Shown: positions 47,893 to 60,279, counted from the stretch's first letter. The stretch is 64,000 nt of DNA from Crocodylus rhombifer (GCA_038503035.1 JAVSML010024243.1:500647-564646); one strand, 5' to 3'. Program-made: numbers and translations. Notes: generated by a model not told the origin, from the sequence alone.

Positions 47893-48016
47893 GTGGTTAG
47901 GACCCAGGTAAACAAAGCCTTGTCTAGGATGAGATAGTTGGGGATGGTCCTATTTTGAGCCAGGGGTTATACTAGACCTCCAAAGGTCCCTTCCAACCCT
48001 AATTTTCTATTATTCT
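47893..48016 (+). mobile_element. CR1 3' tip
   Basis: It follows the same text as the end of the 39488-40718 CR1: acaaagccttgtctaggatg, ggggatggtcctattttgag, and ccttccaaccctaattttct at the tail. It is a short 5'-truncated insertion of that subfamily. Confidence 0.9.
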
Positions 48017-48019
48017 AAG

Positions 48020-51000
48020 ATCCCCTTTTTTGCAAAAGAACATGTTATTGACATATGTTCAAGCAGTAACAGAAACGGTGACCACATTTTAAAATATGCA
48101 GGTTTTTCTTATAGCTCAGGAAATACTTTTGGTTCTGCAATATTACTTACTATATGTAAGGAAGTAATTGCATCTAATGCAAATGAGGAAGTCTTCAAGT
48201 CTGACTTGTATTGCAGTGTAAAACTGAGATTCCCTGGTCCATTTAATCATGGTTTTCCTTCAGAACTTGTGAAGGTGTTCACTCTATCAGAGAGTTCAAA
48301 ACATGTTAAATTAGGACAAACACTGAAAACTTACTGCTGTTTATCTTTGACATTTTGGTCTGCAGCTGTGGCTGTAATCACCACATGAATCAACCTGCAG
48401 CAGCTTTGGGAGAAGACTTAAGCCTCATACTTGAACAGCTTAACTAGAAGGGAGCATGAAAGGATCAGAATTCTGAGTATGTGGGTTTGAGAGTCTCTAC
48501 CATTCAGCAAACCTGATGCATTTAGTCCTATAACTCAGGTGGTGCTTGTCATCCTCCCTGAAAAAATACTTCCTTCTTCTCTACTTTCTCTGCTTCTTAT
48601 TCACTTTCTTGTTTATACATTTTTTCTTCCACTTCTGGTTCCTTTGTTTTAAAGGCACATGCAAGTTAATTCCAGGCACCTTGCCTTCAAAAAAGTAATG
48701 AGAGGATTATTTATATATGATGGGTCAGACTTTCTGAAGCGATAGTGTGTCCCAATCCATGAGATATTTGGAAAATGACTTTTCAGGGGACAAATGCAAA
48801 ACCAGTTCAACATGTTAGGATTACATGAAATGTTACTTTCATTCAATGTGGTATGTTAAACAATTTAGGATGGAAATTTTTTAGCTCTGTATCATTGTTA
48901 TACTGATATTATATTTACTTTTCATATAAGTTTCCTTTAGTGGTTTCCTGCATTTAGAGACTTGCTAGGTTATGCTACCTACTTACAAATAAAAACAATA
49001 GCATCGCTTGGAGACTAAACAAATACAAAGTGCATCTTTTCACATTTGCATGTACAAGTATTTCCTTTGGGAATAGGACCTTAAGCAGAAATACATTTCT
49101 CTTTCTATGTTGTCCTAGATATAAAGTCTTACAGCTTTTACACTTCCTCTTGACAAATATTCTTTCTTCCCCGCCTGCCATCCTGTTTTCCAAATGCCTG
49201 TATGACCAGGAAGGAATATTTTATTGAACAGAGATCTTTATAGTCAGAACGTATGGGACACTGATAAAATATTAATTGAAATATTTAGGAATTATCACCT
49301 ACTGACTGTAAGGTTAAAGAACAAGTACGGTAAGTATGAAAAAAACCAGAACGCAATATTCCTGTGGCCAGTTCAGTTATAGCTTCCTTTCAGCTAAGCT
49401 GAGTATTGCTACTGCTTTCAGACCCTAAGAATCCTGCTAGATTTTCCACTCGCTGTATAACTCTTCGTGAGCTGAGGGAGATGAGATGAGGCACACAAAC
49501 ACACATTCAGTTGTAGTTCATTCTAGTGTCTTGTCATAATTGACAGACACTTTTACAAATATTTCTTGAAAATCTATGTTTTTAAAACATTTAGTGTTTT
49601 TCTTTTTCAACCTAACTCCTTGATGCTCTGCCAATAAGTGTTTTGAGTATTAAAGCAAAGTAGCAAAACTATACAAATTCAAATGTACAAATTGAGACCT
49701 TGCCTTGACCATTTCAACTAATGACCACACTTATCTGTTCTTTAAAGTTAGTACTTTTGAATACCCTGCCCACTCCCAAGATTAAACAGAGGAAAAAACA
49801 TCTCCTGCTAATGATACATATTTCTAGCTTGTGAGAGATCAGGCTCCGTGGAGTAAAGTGTGAGCAGAGTAAGAGGTAAATGGGGCAACATTTTTGCATC
49901 TGTCAGCTCAAGATTATTGAGGTGACTTACAGTGGGAAGTTCTTTGTTACTGGTATGCCTCAGGGGCAAAAAGCATCTAGGGAGGAATGGGGGATTTTGC
50001 CATTGTGAAATCATGATCCCTTTTTAAAAAAATTTCTAGGGTGTTATAGCTACCCACAACCTCTTCATTGTGCCTTTAATGCATTTCAACCTAGCTCTAC
50101 TTGCATATTTTCTGATCACTAAGCAACTTTTTCCATGACTGACAAGTTTGGAACATTAGATTCCAGGGTATAGACAATCAGCTGGGAAATCACATATTAT
50201 CAGTGATCACTGGTGCCCAGCACAGCCTTAACCTGGTGTTGCAAAGGGATAGGCACCCTCACCCCCATTGATTTCAGTCAGGCCTGAAGGATCAAAGATG
50301 AGCCCAGACTATCCTTAGAGAGGAGCACTACTGATTCAATGGTTAATATTGAACAGAGCTTGCCATATAAGCCATAAAAACCTAAAGTATTGGCATGCTT
50401 AACAGAGGCTGGCAACCGCTACTCTAATGTGCTTGCTACATAATGAAAACAAACGTTGACTGAAGAACCAAACAGAGTATTTTTGCTTCAGTAATTGCAA
50501 GTACTATGGGAAAGAATATATGTGCACTAAATCGAACTCTGTTAAACGAGGGTCAGTAGCTGTAAGAATTTTATTGTAGTAGCTCAGCCCTGCAGTAGAA
50601 GAATATTTTAACCAACAGGAGCACCAAAATTCAATGATAGTCCCATTATTGCAATTCAGATAGTCAATAAAGAACATAACCTAAAGTATCTTACTGTGAA
50701 GAAAAGTGAATCACCTAGCTAAAATCTTTGCATCACATAATATTAATAAATCTGGATAACTATTAAATCCAAATATAATAGGACAATTACCTTCAGAAGA
50801 CATTAGCATACATTACACTAAAAACATTAGTTTTTGCAGACAGCTGCAGACTCTGTTCCATAATATAGACCATAATATAGTTCTTTAGAGACATTCCTTG
50901 TAGTACCAGTTGTAAATTCCTGTGCAGTTCTTGGTCTCTATCTCCCCTAATAACTTCCTCAATATAATTCTGTAGCTAAGAGAGGATTCTGTATTTATAT

Positions 51001-51329
51001 TTTTAAACTGTTTAAATCCTTTAGAACAGCCCTTAAATCCTTTAAAACATAACTGTACTAGTTAGGTACATTTTGAAATAAAAATAAACTATCTGATTAT
51101 TTCTAATCCCTTATCATACAAAGTCACAATTTAATGGTGTTAAATTATAATCCTTTAGCTCTTAAAGAAAACTCTGCAATATTCTGAATGGTTTTATATG
51201 CTGTTTTCTTCTATAGTAATTTCCTCTCTGCTGCATGTAGCTTATTCGGTTTATTTTAAAACAGCTTGTCAATTCAGTGACCGCTTTGCGGTATCCTTTT
51301 CCTTCCTAGGTCCTATTTGGAATGGTTGT
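48020..51329. other. Unassigned AT-rich sequence
   Basis: No supported gene, RNA or named repeat was found. Confidence 0.3.
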
Positions 51330-51465
51330 TACAATCACAAGGATATAGAACTGGGAGACAAGAGTTCTGGGTTCTTGTCTTTTGATCCTTCTATTAACTT
51401 GCAACATAACCCAGGAAGTTGTCTAACCCCACTGTGCTTTTAGTTTCATATCTGTAAAAAAGGAG
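51330..51465 (+). repeat. MIR-like SINE
   Basis: The order agaactgggagacaagagtt, ctgggttcttgtc, attaacttgcaacataaccc, aggaagttgtctaacccc and tagtttcatatctgtaaa parallels the MIR/CORE-SINE body from the B-box region to the 3' domain. It is an old copy. Confidence 0.7.
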
Positions 51466-51646
51466 TAGCATGCTATAATAAGCAATTTTATTCACAGCTA
51501 ATGAACTGTAAGAAAAAATAACTTTTTTTACCTGTTTGTAACTAATTAGTGAATGATTTCTAGTTTCTATTAATTAAATTTTTATTCTTGTTCTAAGCTG
51601 TGTCCAGTATAAGATTCTAAGATAGCAAGAGAGACAATTTAAGGGT

Positions 51647-52505
51647 GCTTGCACACATGATGGTGGGCCATGTACACGTGTCAAAAAGTGATGAGAAATT
51701 GTCATTTGTCTAAAGGAATAGTGTCACCATGTATGCATGCACAGTTTTTTTTTCACGTAAAGACTTATTTGAGCATGGCAACTTAAACCACCTCTGATGT
51801 GTTTTAGTTTGATTGGGACAAATTGTCCTGTTGTGGATAAAAAAAAAAAAAAATTGTGCACATGTACCTCAAGTCTGGTGAGACAGTGTACGGGGAGCTG
51901 GAAGCCTGGGCAGGCTTACAGAAGCTCAGGCTTGGTAGGCTTCCAGTACCCTGTGTACAGTCCACTTCACCTTCTCTGGCTGCCAGCACATCCAGGTGCC
52001 CTCCTGTCACCTTCCCACATAACCCCAGGGGCAAGCCACCCCGTTTCACGGGCGGTCCCAGGTAGCCGGAGAAGGTGGCAGGGATGGTGCATGGGGTGCT
52101 CAAAGCTCACCGAGCCCTAGGTTCCCCAAGCATGCCCAGGCTTTGAATGCCCCATGCACTGTTAGATCGAGGTAGGTGCTGCCTGCCTGTAAGCTGGGGC
52201 AGCAGCCGCCCAGCAACCACCCCGCCAGGGCAGCTGCGAAGGACCCGCTTTTTCCCGCCCCCAGTCTGCCTGCCTCTCCCGTGGCTGGGGAGTGAGCTGC
52301 TGGTGGGCATTGAGGTGCAGGGGGGAGGGAAGAAAAGCAGGCCATTCACCACATCCCCCCCATGGCAGGGGAGAAGGGTGATCTGATGGCAGGTTGTCAC
52401 TGTTCCATGACTGTGATGGAAGCCCCTAAACTAAAATGGTAGACCACAATTAAAAACCCACCATTTCAATTTAGGGGAACTAAACCCCCATCATGCATAC
52501 ATGAG
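51647..52505. mobile_element. Likely member of the hairpin-TIR hAT-like family
   Basis: The left end gcttgcacacatgatggtgg pairs loosely with the reverse complement of the right end, ctcatgtatgcatgatgggg. Near the right end, aaaacccaccatttcaattt followed by aggggaactaaaccccc matches the TIR-proximal module of the 33324 and 62473 elements. The GC-rich middle (52100-52380) generates overlapping ORFs. A poly-A run sits at 51840-51853. Confidence 0.5.
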
Positions 52506-54069
52506 AGGAGTAGTTCTATATCAATTTGCTCCTCAAGTTAGTTTAAAGCAATTTTGTTTTTGCTCTAAATTATGCTGGCTGGCTCTGACTTCAGTGCACC
52601 ATGGAATATGTTTATATTTTAGCCACACCTCCTTTCTGCTTTCAGTTTAAAGCTGGAAGACATATTTCAACATGAGCTGCTGTCACACCTTTGACCCTAG
52701 TGCTGACATACCCTAAGACAGATACCATTTTCTTCTGCTCCTTTATTGAATGATTAAATAGAAATATAATTAACAATGAATAATCAATTGTGCTCCCTGT
52801 TCTTTGATGCAGAAATATTCTTATCACATGCCACTAACCAAATATTCATGTAAAAATAAACCATCTCTGATACTTTGATATCTGTAAGCGATATGTATCA
52901 TAACAATCCCATGTAATATTATTATTCCATTTTATTCCATTTTATTGTATTACTGTAACACAGCACCAGCTGAAAACAGGGAGCTGTTTCAGTTTGTCTT
53001 CTAATGCTGTGGTTGTTTTCCAAGGTAACTGATTTTGGAATACAGTTCTAAAAAGTTACATGTTACTTCCAAAAATCCCCCAACATGTACATATACATAT
53101 AGGTATATATTGCCATTAAGAAAATCTATATGGTATTTGTAAGGAAACCTGTAATTATAGCTTCATACGTGCCATTATAAGAGCATTGAAATTACTCAAC
53201 ACAAAGAAAAATCAGACGGCTGGAAAGCTATCTTTAAAAACGTAATTAAATAGAATACTAAACAAGAAGCTAGCTCTGCTGAAGAAAACTCACGATAAGT
53301 GATCTAAAATCTTACATTTAATTGATTCTTTTTTATTTGGTACTAAGGATGTGTATTTAGAAAAACTTTTTTGTATAATGTATTTTAATCAATTGTTAAT
53401 GAGAAAGATGACAAATTATCTGCAGTAGAAAATATTTCAAGTTTTATATCCAAGGAACAGATATAGCAGGAGTAAATGTTCCCCCAGATTTTGTCCCTTG
53501 AATGGGCCTGAGCTCAGCTGTCCATCCTCCCATGGTGCACTAAACCAATTTTATGCAGTTTACTGGGCTTGGGGAATTTAGATAAGGCTTTAAAAATGAG
53601 ACTTTGCGCTTTTGGTAGTCTGCAAATGTTAAGGTTCCCATTGTATATTTTTAAGATGATGGTGATGATTGTTTTCCTAGTTCCAGATTTCTTTCCCAAT
53701 CAACAGTCCTCCAAAGCAATCAAGTTCATCTTATTACATTTTAACTTGTATATTTTAGAACTGAAACACAGCTATTGGCAGAATCGTTTAGCCCAGTGTT
53801 TCATACAGTCCAGTCTTCTTACCTAGACCAGTACCAGATACTTCAAAAGAAAGTGCAATAACCACCAAAGTTGACACTTAAGGAATCAAGTGCCTGCCAC
53901 AGGGGAAGTTTCTCTCAGTCTCTGATAGCTAAGGATTGGTTGCAAATTAGAGCAATCCTTTTTCCTACTGTGAGAGCCAGTTCTGCCACTTCTGTGAGCT
54001 TTGAGCTATCAAATGTTCATCTCTGCGAAGGGAATTCAGTGCTGGTTAGCATCTATCCAGTTGACCAGT
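52506..54069. other. Unassigned AT-rich sequence
   Basis: Only a small tandem attccatttt repeat near 52925 is notable. No gene was found. Confidence 0.3.
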
Positions 54070-54330
54070 TCTGCTTAAAATCCATCCACTGCCTACTGCC
54101 TGAAAAGTGTCAAGTGAAAAAAATCATGCTCGGCCATCAAGGAAATAACATAACTGTAGATGCTCTTCTCTGAATCTTATTAAACTCTTGGCCTCTAAGG
54201 CATCTTGTTGTAGTGAGTTCCACAGGCTAATAATACACTTCACTTTACCACAAAGGGTAAAAAAATAAATTCCCTTTTGTGAGCTTTAAATTAACTGCTT
54301 TTCTGTTTAGTAGAGTTTCCCTTGCTCTTG
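54070..54330 (-). mobile_element. Old L3/CR1-like LINE 3' end, minus strand
   Basis: On the minus strand the sequence encodes decayed motifs KLTKGNLFFYPLW and then, across frame breaks, ISLWNSLQQDALEAKSLIRF. This matches the ...WNSLPQ-VVEAKSLN-F pattern at the end of CR1/L3 ORF2. It is heavily diverged. Its orientation is opposite to the LINE sequence that follows. Confidence 0.65.
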
Positions 54331-54397
54331 TATTGTATGACGAAGTAATGTGTATACAGTTTTGGTCACCTGTACTTAAAAAGAGATTGCTATAAAC
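54331..54397 (+). mobile_element. L3/CR1-like LINE, plus-strand part before the hAT insert
   Basis: The text tatacagttttggtcacctg matches the YxTQFWSP-coding region common to CR1/L3 RT sequences. It is cut by the 54398-55187 element and appears to resume at 55188. Confidence 0.5.
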
Positions 54398-55187
54398 CAC
54401 TGATTCTCCACCTTTTTTTTTCTCAAAACACCCCTTGTTAGACTCAAGGCACCCCTCAGAAATACCAGATCTATCCTTTCTGTTTTTTACTACAGAAAAA
54501 TAATAGAGTATTTTTTTCTGTTGCAGTGGACTCAGAAAGATCACAAAAGGTCAGAATGTTTTTGACACCATGGATTCCTTTTTCAAATATCTGGCTTTAC
54601 CTTACGAGGATCTCATGGCACCCCAGCATGCTGTGGCTATGCTGACCCAGGCAGCTTGGCCTGGTGGTTAGGCCACCAGGGAAGGGCAGAGTCCAAGGTA
54701 CCCAAACCAAGGGGACGTTCCAGGACCAGAGTTCAAGTTAAAAGCCAAGGCGAGTTCCTGGAGCAGAGTTCTGGAGTGAAAGACCAAATTACCGTGTCCA
54801 AGGGGAAAATCCACAGGCAGCATCCAAGTCACAGGCCAAATCAGCTACCAGAGTCCAGGCAAATTTCCAAACAGCCAGATTCCAGAAACAGTCAAGCAGG
54901 GTCACAAGTCAGAAATCCAAGATCATAGGATCCAGGGAGGCTTACCACAGCAGATTTTCAGGCAGAACTGCTGGCTGCCCTATGGTCAGCTGCCACAGGT
55001 AGACTAAAATGAGGAGACACGACTATCTTTAGCAGCTGATCAGGAGGTCCTAACAGTGGTCAGCTGGTTTATCAGCAAAGGCGAGGCTGCCAGTGTTTCT
55101 AGTCAGGTTTGACCATCTAGGGCAATTACTCCTGGCTAGGCTGCCTGTTAGGGCTCCTGAGAGTGGCCCTGAGGTTGACAATCACTG
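54398..55187. mobile_element. hAT-like non-autonomous element
   Basis: The left end cactgattctccacctt and the reverse complement of the right end, cagtgattgtcaacctc, form TIRs in the style of Charlie-type hAT elements. The flanks ctataaac and ttattaac agree at 6 of 8 positions, a possible decayed target duplication. The interior (54660-54960) repeats agtccaag, ccagagtt and gtcaca words; a 90-codon frame there is not a gene. Confidence 0.6.
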
Positions 55188-55440
55188 TTATTAACTGAAA
55201 TAGGTACAAAGAAGGTTCAGTACGCTCACAAAATGGAGAACCTTTTTTCCAAGATGAGAGTAAAAGAGCCTGGCATGTTTAAATTAGCAAAACAATGCTT
55301 GAGAGGAAACAATTTACTTTTTATAAATAGATTTCCAGTGTGAATATCACAGAGGGAGGATAGGATGGCTGTTTAACATAAGCACATGATCAAAATAGCT
55401 ACAGACTGATTATGAGCAAATTTAGACTGAAAATTAGAAG
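55188..55440 (+). mobile_element. L3/CR1-like LINE, plus-strand part after the hAT insert
   Basis: The text acaaagaaggttcagtacgc, caaaatggagaacctttttt, ctggcatgtttaaattagca and ttgagaggaaacaatt, then aatttagactgaaaattag, follows the order of a CR1/L3 RT C-terminal region. It ends where the minus-strand part (54330 downwards) would begin in an intact element. Confidence 0.6.
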
Positions 55441-55796
55441 ATAGATTATATTGCCTTTGACTGTACTAAAATTGATTTTGTTGGATTCTGATTATTAGCC
55501 AAGTGATCTGTTTCTGGATTTACACTCACCCATGTAAGCAAGTATAGAACTTTGTCTGGCCAGAATACAGCAGACTGAGCATGCTCAGTATCCATATGGA
55601 TCTTTACACATCTACGTTGCACAAGGAATAGAAATATAAACTGTGTGTAAGTGCCATTAATGGCAGTTACATAGCTGGCTAAGTGCCATTTAGGCATTTA
55701 CACTGAAATATGATTAAGCCCTAAAACTTTATCCATTAAAGTGTGGTTGAATATTGAGCTTACCCTGTATTGGGTTTGGGCTTTTTGTATTAAGAA
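55441..55796. other. Unassigned AT-rich sequence
   Basis: No recognisable feature was found. Confidence 0.3.
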
Positions 55797-56381
55797 ATAA
55801 TTATTATTACTTTTAGAAGTTTAGGAATTTTTATTACTAGCCTCAGGAGATGTCCATCAGTAACTCACACATTTAAGTCACCCGTCTTCTTCTGTCCTTG
55901 TCATAAACTAAATGTTTTTCTGGAATCGTGCACAAGTGATGGCTCTTTCTGTTGCTTCAGCAGGGTCCTCCTACATACAGGTTTCACTGAGGAGTCTCCA
56001 AATAAGAAGGTGCTCCATTGTGTGCACTTCACTACACGCACATATATTTGTGCCATTTGAGTAGCCCCATTTGATTGTTTGTTTTTAATCTTCTGGTTTG
56101 CATGCGCAGGTGATTCAGAAATTTCCATGTTGACCAGTCTAGATCAGCCCCTCTGTGAAGGTCTTTCTGGGGTTCCAGATGCATTTCAGAGCACCCGATC
56201 ATGCATAATCTTTCCCTCCATAACCTCAGTCGCGCCCTGTCAGCCATTGTGGGCAATGGTGCAACACTGCCTCTTTTGCATTTTAAGCTGTTCAGTTATT
56301 TCTATGCTGCCATAAAGTGGATGCCTGAGGTCTTCCATCTGCCATGATCTTTCTTTTTGGTTTGCTACCTTTCTTTTGATA

Positions 56382-56627
56382 TCAGGTGGTGCAATGCCAG
56401 CTAAAGCTATCCTTTAGTGTTGGCATTAGACCTGTTGTTTCACGACAGCTGTCATTTAGAACTGGGTCTAATTTCTTGGCATGAACTGGCCATTCCCATA
56501 CTGGACATGCATATTCTGCAGTGGAGTTGCCCAAGGCAATAGCATGGATTCGTAATGTAGCTGGGCTTGCTCCCCATTTTGAGGTGACCAACTTTTGAAA
56601 TACGTTGTTGCTGACTATCCCTTTCAT
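56382..56627 (-). pseudogene. RT thumb/C-terminal region (fragment)
   Basis: It contains LVTSKWGASPATLRIHAIAL, NSTAEYACPVWEWPVHAKKL and DPVLNDSCRETTGLMPTLKD. The block STAEYACPVW followed by a His-Ala-Lys and a DSCR motif is distinctive of this LINE lineage and absent from the CR1 copies in the window. Confidence 0.8.
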
Positions 56628-56748
56628 CTTCTCTACATGTGCCTTAAAGGTAAGTGTTCATTCCAATGTAACCCCACCATACACAGGGTTCAGGTGATCA
56701 GTCAGAGGGAATCCATCCCAAGTGATATTTAATTTATGCTTGACTTCT

Positions 56749-56973
56749 TTATGGCATAACTGAAAAGCTGTGACCTGTGTCTTGGTTGGGTTGGTGGGAA
56801 CTTGGTTCTTGTAGTAATCTGAGAGCTTGTTCAGTGCATGTCAGTCTGTTCTCGACAGTGGCAAAGTCATCTTGCAACATGATGCATAGATCATCAGCAT
56901 ACATGAAGCTCCTCATATTACTCTGTATGGGTTGGTTATTGGTATATAGGTTAAAAAGAATCCGTGCTAGCAT
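56749..56973 (-). pseudogene. RT palm with YADD motif (fragment)
   Basis: The frame reads MLARILFNLYTNNQPIQSNM (the -VLAPILFNLYTND- block), then RSFMYADDLCIMLQDDFATV with both catalytic Asp intact, and ends in a TEQALRLLQE-like region. Just upstream, other frames carry a KNGLPQVS-like motif (normally NGLPQGS). It is a remnant only. Confidence 0.8.
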
Positions 56974-57430
56974 GCTAACCTGTGGGAGGCCATTTTGTTG
57001 TTACCTCCATTGGCTCTGTTTCTTGCACAGTTCTGCATAAAATATCTATTCCCCAAAAGAGATCAGTTGAGCTGCACTAGGTGGTAGCCATGCATCATAT
57101 CATAGACTTTGGCAAGCAGGTTTCAGTGGTTTACTGTGTCATGTGCCATTAGATCTACAAACATAGCACCTGTTATACTCCCCTCCTTGAATCCATTTTC
57201 TACATCCTGGGTGATTTGGCTAGTGCAGGGCATGCCTGATCTAAATCCAGCTCATTCTGGTATTAGATGTTGTTCAATATGAGGTGAAAGGCATTTCAGA
57301 ATAAGGTGTTTGCAAAGCTTATGAAGATGCCATAACCCATGATAACATGGTATTTCCACCTATGTACTTCAGATAGCTGTTTAAGGAGTAATTCATCCTG
57401 GTCTTCTTTTACAAAGGACCATCAGTAACA

Positions 57431-59150
57431 GCATGGGATCTTCCTTAGTTTTACTAGCTAAAACTTCAATCTATAAGCATTCAGAGTCCTGTGTCTGAGA
57501 ATCATTTATGATTCTGTAACAGGTAATGGTGTCTTTGATGTAAAGCACCACTTCCCCTCCCCTTTTTCACATTCATTCCTTAAGGAATAAACTGTAACTG
57601 TTCATTTTAAGATTCCAGTCACAAGACACATCCAAGTTTCTATAACTCTAGCCATTCTGTGTTTCCTCTCACACACAAGGAACCCCTATTGTTATTGCCA
57701 GATTCCTAGTATGAATATACACACAATAAAATCTATTACTTGGATTAATCATATATGTAATAAATATCTTCATGCTCATTGATTCTTCAGGATAAATTAT
57801 AGCTTTATATCTTCAGGGTACTTGTATCATATTGCCCCATTATTACTACTTAATTCATAGTTAGTGAAAGCCCTATCCTACTTCAGCTTCTCACCGAAAA
57901 GATTTAAACTCCTAGAGATATGGAAACTGTTAGAAATACACCCCTCCTGCTCCATAGCAAATCACTAGGAATCTGTTTAGGATTGTTACTGTTCAATATA
58001 GACTCTTAGATGATTCAGGTTAGCTTTTGCCTTGTTGGAAATTTTATATTTGATATTTGTTTTCTGTTTCTTAGCCACTTTTTATAAATGACATAACTTC
58101 ACCTCCTGAGTAATTCCATTAATTCTTATTCCTACCAATTGTCCAGTAAGCCTGCTGATTTATAAATCCTTGGTTTATCCATAACATTTCTTTTTAAAGA
58201 TAAGCACTATTTTTCCACTCATCAACATAGTTAGTGATTTTAGTGAGAGCGTACATTGTTGTTAGCAATTCAGTTATTTTATTCTTAAATTCTTGAAGTC
58301 TTTAGCTCTATATGACCTTAGCTATTTGTTATTCTAGAGTTAGACTAAATGAAAGCAAATAAGCAGGGATAAAATGATTAGCTAACAAATTTTTTTTCTG
58401 GTTTTCTTTTCACACCTCATTCTCTGAAAATACTTCATATCTATTATCACATAAAGGTATGTCCAAGTTGTGTATTAGTGGTGAGTGAGCTGAACATTTT
58501 TTGGGGGGAGGAATTATTCTCTCACAAAAAAATCCATTTCAGGGCATTGGAAAATATATGTGATTTTTGACTGAATTTGTTAAATAGCTTCATTCCAAAA
58601 ATAAAAAGAAACAAACTAAAATGTTTAAACTGTTCATTTTGGCCTTTTCAAAATAACTCTCTTCATTTTTAGGTCTAAATTAAGTGGTGATTCACAGCAC
58701 AACTATGCAGTTCAAGGCAACACCATGCAGAAGTACCTGCGCTAGCTCTTGAACTAGAAGCAGTAGCCATATTACTTCAGTGGTAGGATAGGTTAGTAAA
58801 TACTGTTGACAAACAAATTGAAGTAGCGCATGCAGAGCACCATGCTAATACAGTTTATTGCTTCTGATTGAGAAGCTAGGGCTCCCATCTTGGAGATGGA
58901 GGACCAGAATCCAAATCCATCCTCTGCCTGATTCAGATTTTCAGTCCCCTGCATCTCAGGAGAATGCCTTAAGTAAGGGTCTCCAGGGTGTTGGGGGTGG
59001 GTCCCTGTGACACTTTCCTGTTGAAGGTGTTTTACTTAACATATGAAGAATTAAATAGTCAAGAGGTCAGAGAGAGAGAGGAAGAGATAGAGAGGGAATA
59101 GAAGAGTTATAGCCTCATGGGCTCACCTTAGCATGGGGGGCCCTTAAGTT
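57431..59150. other. Unassigned AT-rich sequence
   Basis: No supported gene or named repeat was found. A short gaga-rich run is at 59071-59100. Confidence 0.3.
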
Positions 59151-59154
59151 CTTG

Positions 59155-60198
59155 GTCTTTGGGGTAGGCAAAATATAGCTGTGGGCTAGATTTGGCCCAC
59201 CAGGTGGTTTGATTGGGTAGGTGGAAATGGCAGTGGCACTATGAGGTGGGCTTTGGGCAAGCCATGCTCAGGCCACAGCCTCTGCTGGTGGGCAGTGCGG
59301 GCAGCAGCTCCAACTCTGCCCTCTGCTGGCACTGCAAGAGACGCTAGGTGGAAGCAGCTCCACTCACCTGCCCACTTGGCTCTTCACGGTGACTTGGGAG
59401 ATGTAGTCTGGCTTGCCCAGGGCTTGTGGGACTAGATTACATCTCTCAAGCATCACAAGGGATGCCAGGCAGAAGCAGCTTTGCCCACTTAGCACCGCAT
59501 GGTGCCAGGTGGGCAGGGAAGGCTGATTCTGCCCAGTGTCCCCTGTGGTGCCTGGGAGATTGAGTCCAGCCCCACAAGCCCTGGGTGAGTCTTACTGGGG
59601 CCCCAGCCTCTGCTGGTGGGCAGTGCCCAGGGCCTGAGTGCCCAGACTGCGTCTCCTAACTGCTGCAGGGGATGCTGGGCAGAAGCAGCCCCACTGACCC
59701 AGCACTGCACAGCAGGTCCTGAGTGAGCCACACACTGGCCTCAGTGGCTCTGGCTGTTGTGCAGTGCCAGGAGGGAGGGCAAGGCTGCTTCTGCCCCATG
59801 TCCCCTGCAGCACCAGCAGACACCAACCTCTGCCCATGGAGGATGAAGCCTGGCTACAGGCCTCCATACTGTCCTGTCCCACTCCACCATCAGGGCTCCT
59901 GGGAGCTGCAGGGTCAGGGTGGGTGTGTACACATGTGCACACCAGGAGCCCTGATGGCAGGGTGGGACAGTGTGGAAGTCTGCCAAAAGGCTCCCTCCCG
60001 CACCCCCCAAACTGCAGATACAACTGGCTCAGGGTAGGGTGGGCCAGGACATGCTGGGTTATGTTCCTGCTTCCACTTCTGCTCGGGTGCTGCATGTGTA
60101 TATATGTGTGTGTGTGTGTGTATGGCCCTCAGTGGTTCACCAAACTTGCCAAGTGACCCTCCAGCCCAAATAATTGCCCATCCCCATTCTAGCCCTGC
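59155..60198. mobile_element. GC-rich TIR element, hAT-like
   Basis: The left end tggggtaggcaaaatatagc with gtgggctagatttggccc resembles the reverse complement of the right end, tggggatgggcaattatttg with ggctggagggtcacttgg. The interior is a mosaic of direct and inverted repeats. The block cctctgctggtgggcagtgc occurs at 59279 and 59609, while gcagaagcagcc and ggctgcttctgcccca occur in opposite orientations. Overlapping ORFs up to 167 codons arise from this composition. No duplication was confirmed. Confidence 0.55.
60104..60124 (+). repeat. (TG)n microsatellite
   Basis: About ten TG units inside the right part of the 59155-60198 element. Confidence 0.9.
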
Positions 60199-60205
60199 CC
60201 TGAAT

Positions 60206-60275
60206 TGAGCAGAAAGGGAATTTGAATCTGGGTTTTCTGTTCTCCAGGTGAGTGCCCTAACCACTGGATAGGAGG
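60206..60275 (-). repeat. tRNA-derived SINE head
   Basis: Read on the minus strand: atccagtggttagggcactc (A box), then acctggagaacag, then cccagattcaaattccc (B box). The spacing and words fit a tRNA-derived SINE promoter region. The body downstream is not clear. Confidence 0.65.
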
Positions 60276-60279
60276 CTAA

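Larger units (their letters stand above)
55797..57430 (-). mobile_element. Decayed LINE of a non-CR1 lineage
   Basis: A minus-strand RT-bearing element runs from about 57430 (upstream decay) to a taataataat-like 3' tail near 55797-55810. The RT motifs are unlike the CR1 copies: RSFMYADDLCIMLQDDF carries a YADD active site, and the C-terminal part has STAEYACPVWEW and HAKKLDPVLNDSCRETTG. Near the 3' end there is a decayed TMEHLLI-type region that in relatives follows a Cys-rich motif. Frame changes are frequent. It most resembles Jockey-superfamily RT sequences known to me from invertebrates and some vertebrates; the exact clade needs a tree. Confidence 0.75.

Noticed and set aside
58860..58980. 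Possible tRNA-derived SINE on the minus strand
   Set aside because: A B-box-like word is present but the A box and spacing are not convincing.
59592..60264. 167-codon and similar ORFs
   Set aside because: They lie wholly inside a GC-rich inverted-repeat element and overlap on both strands.
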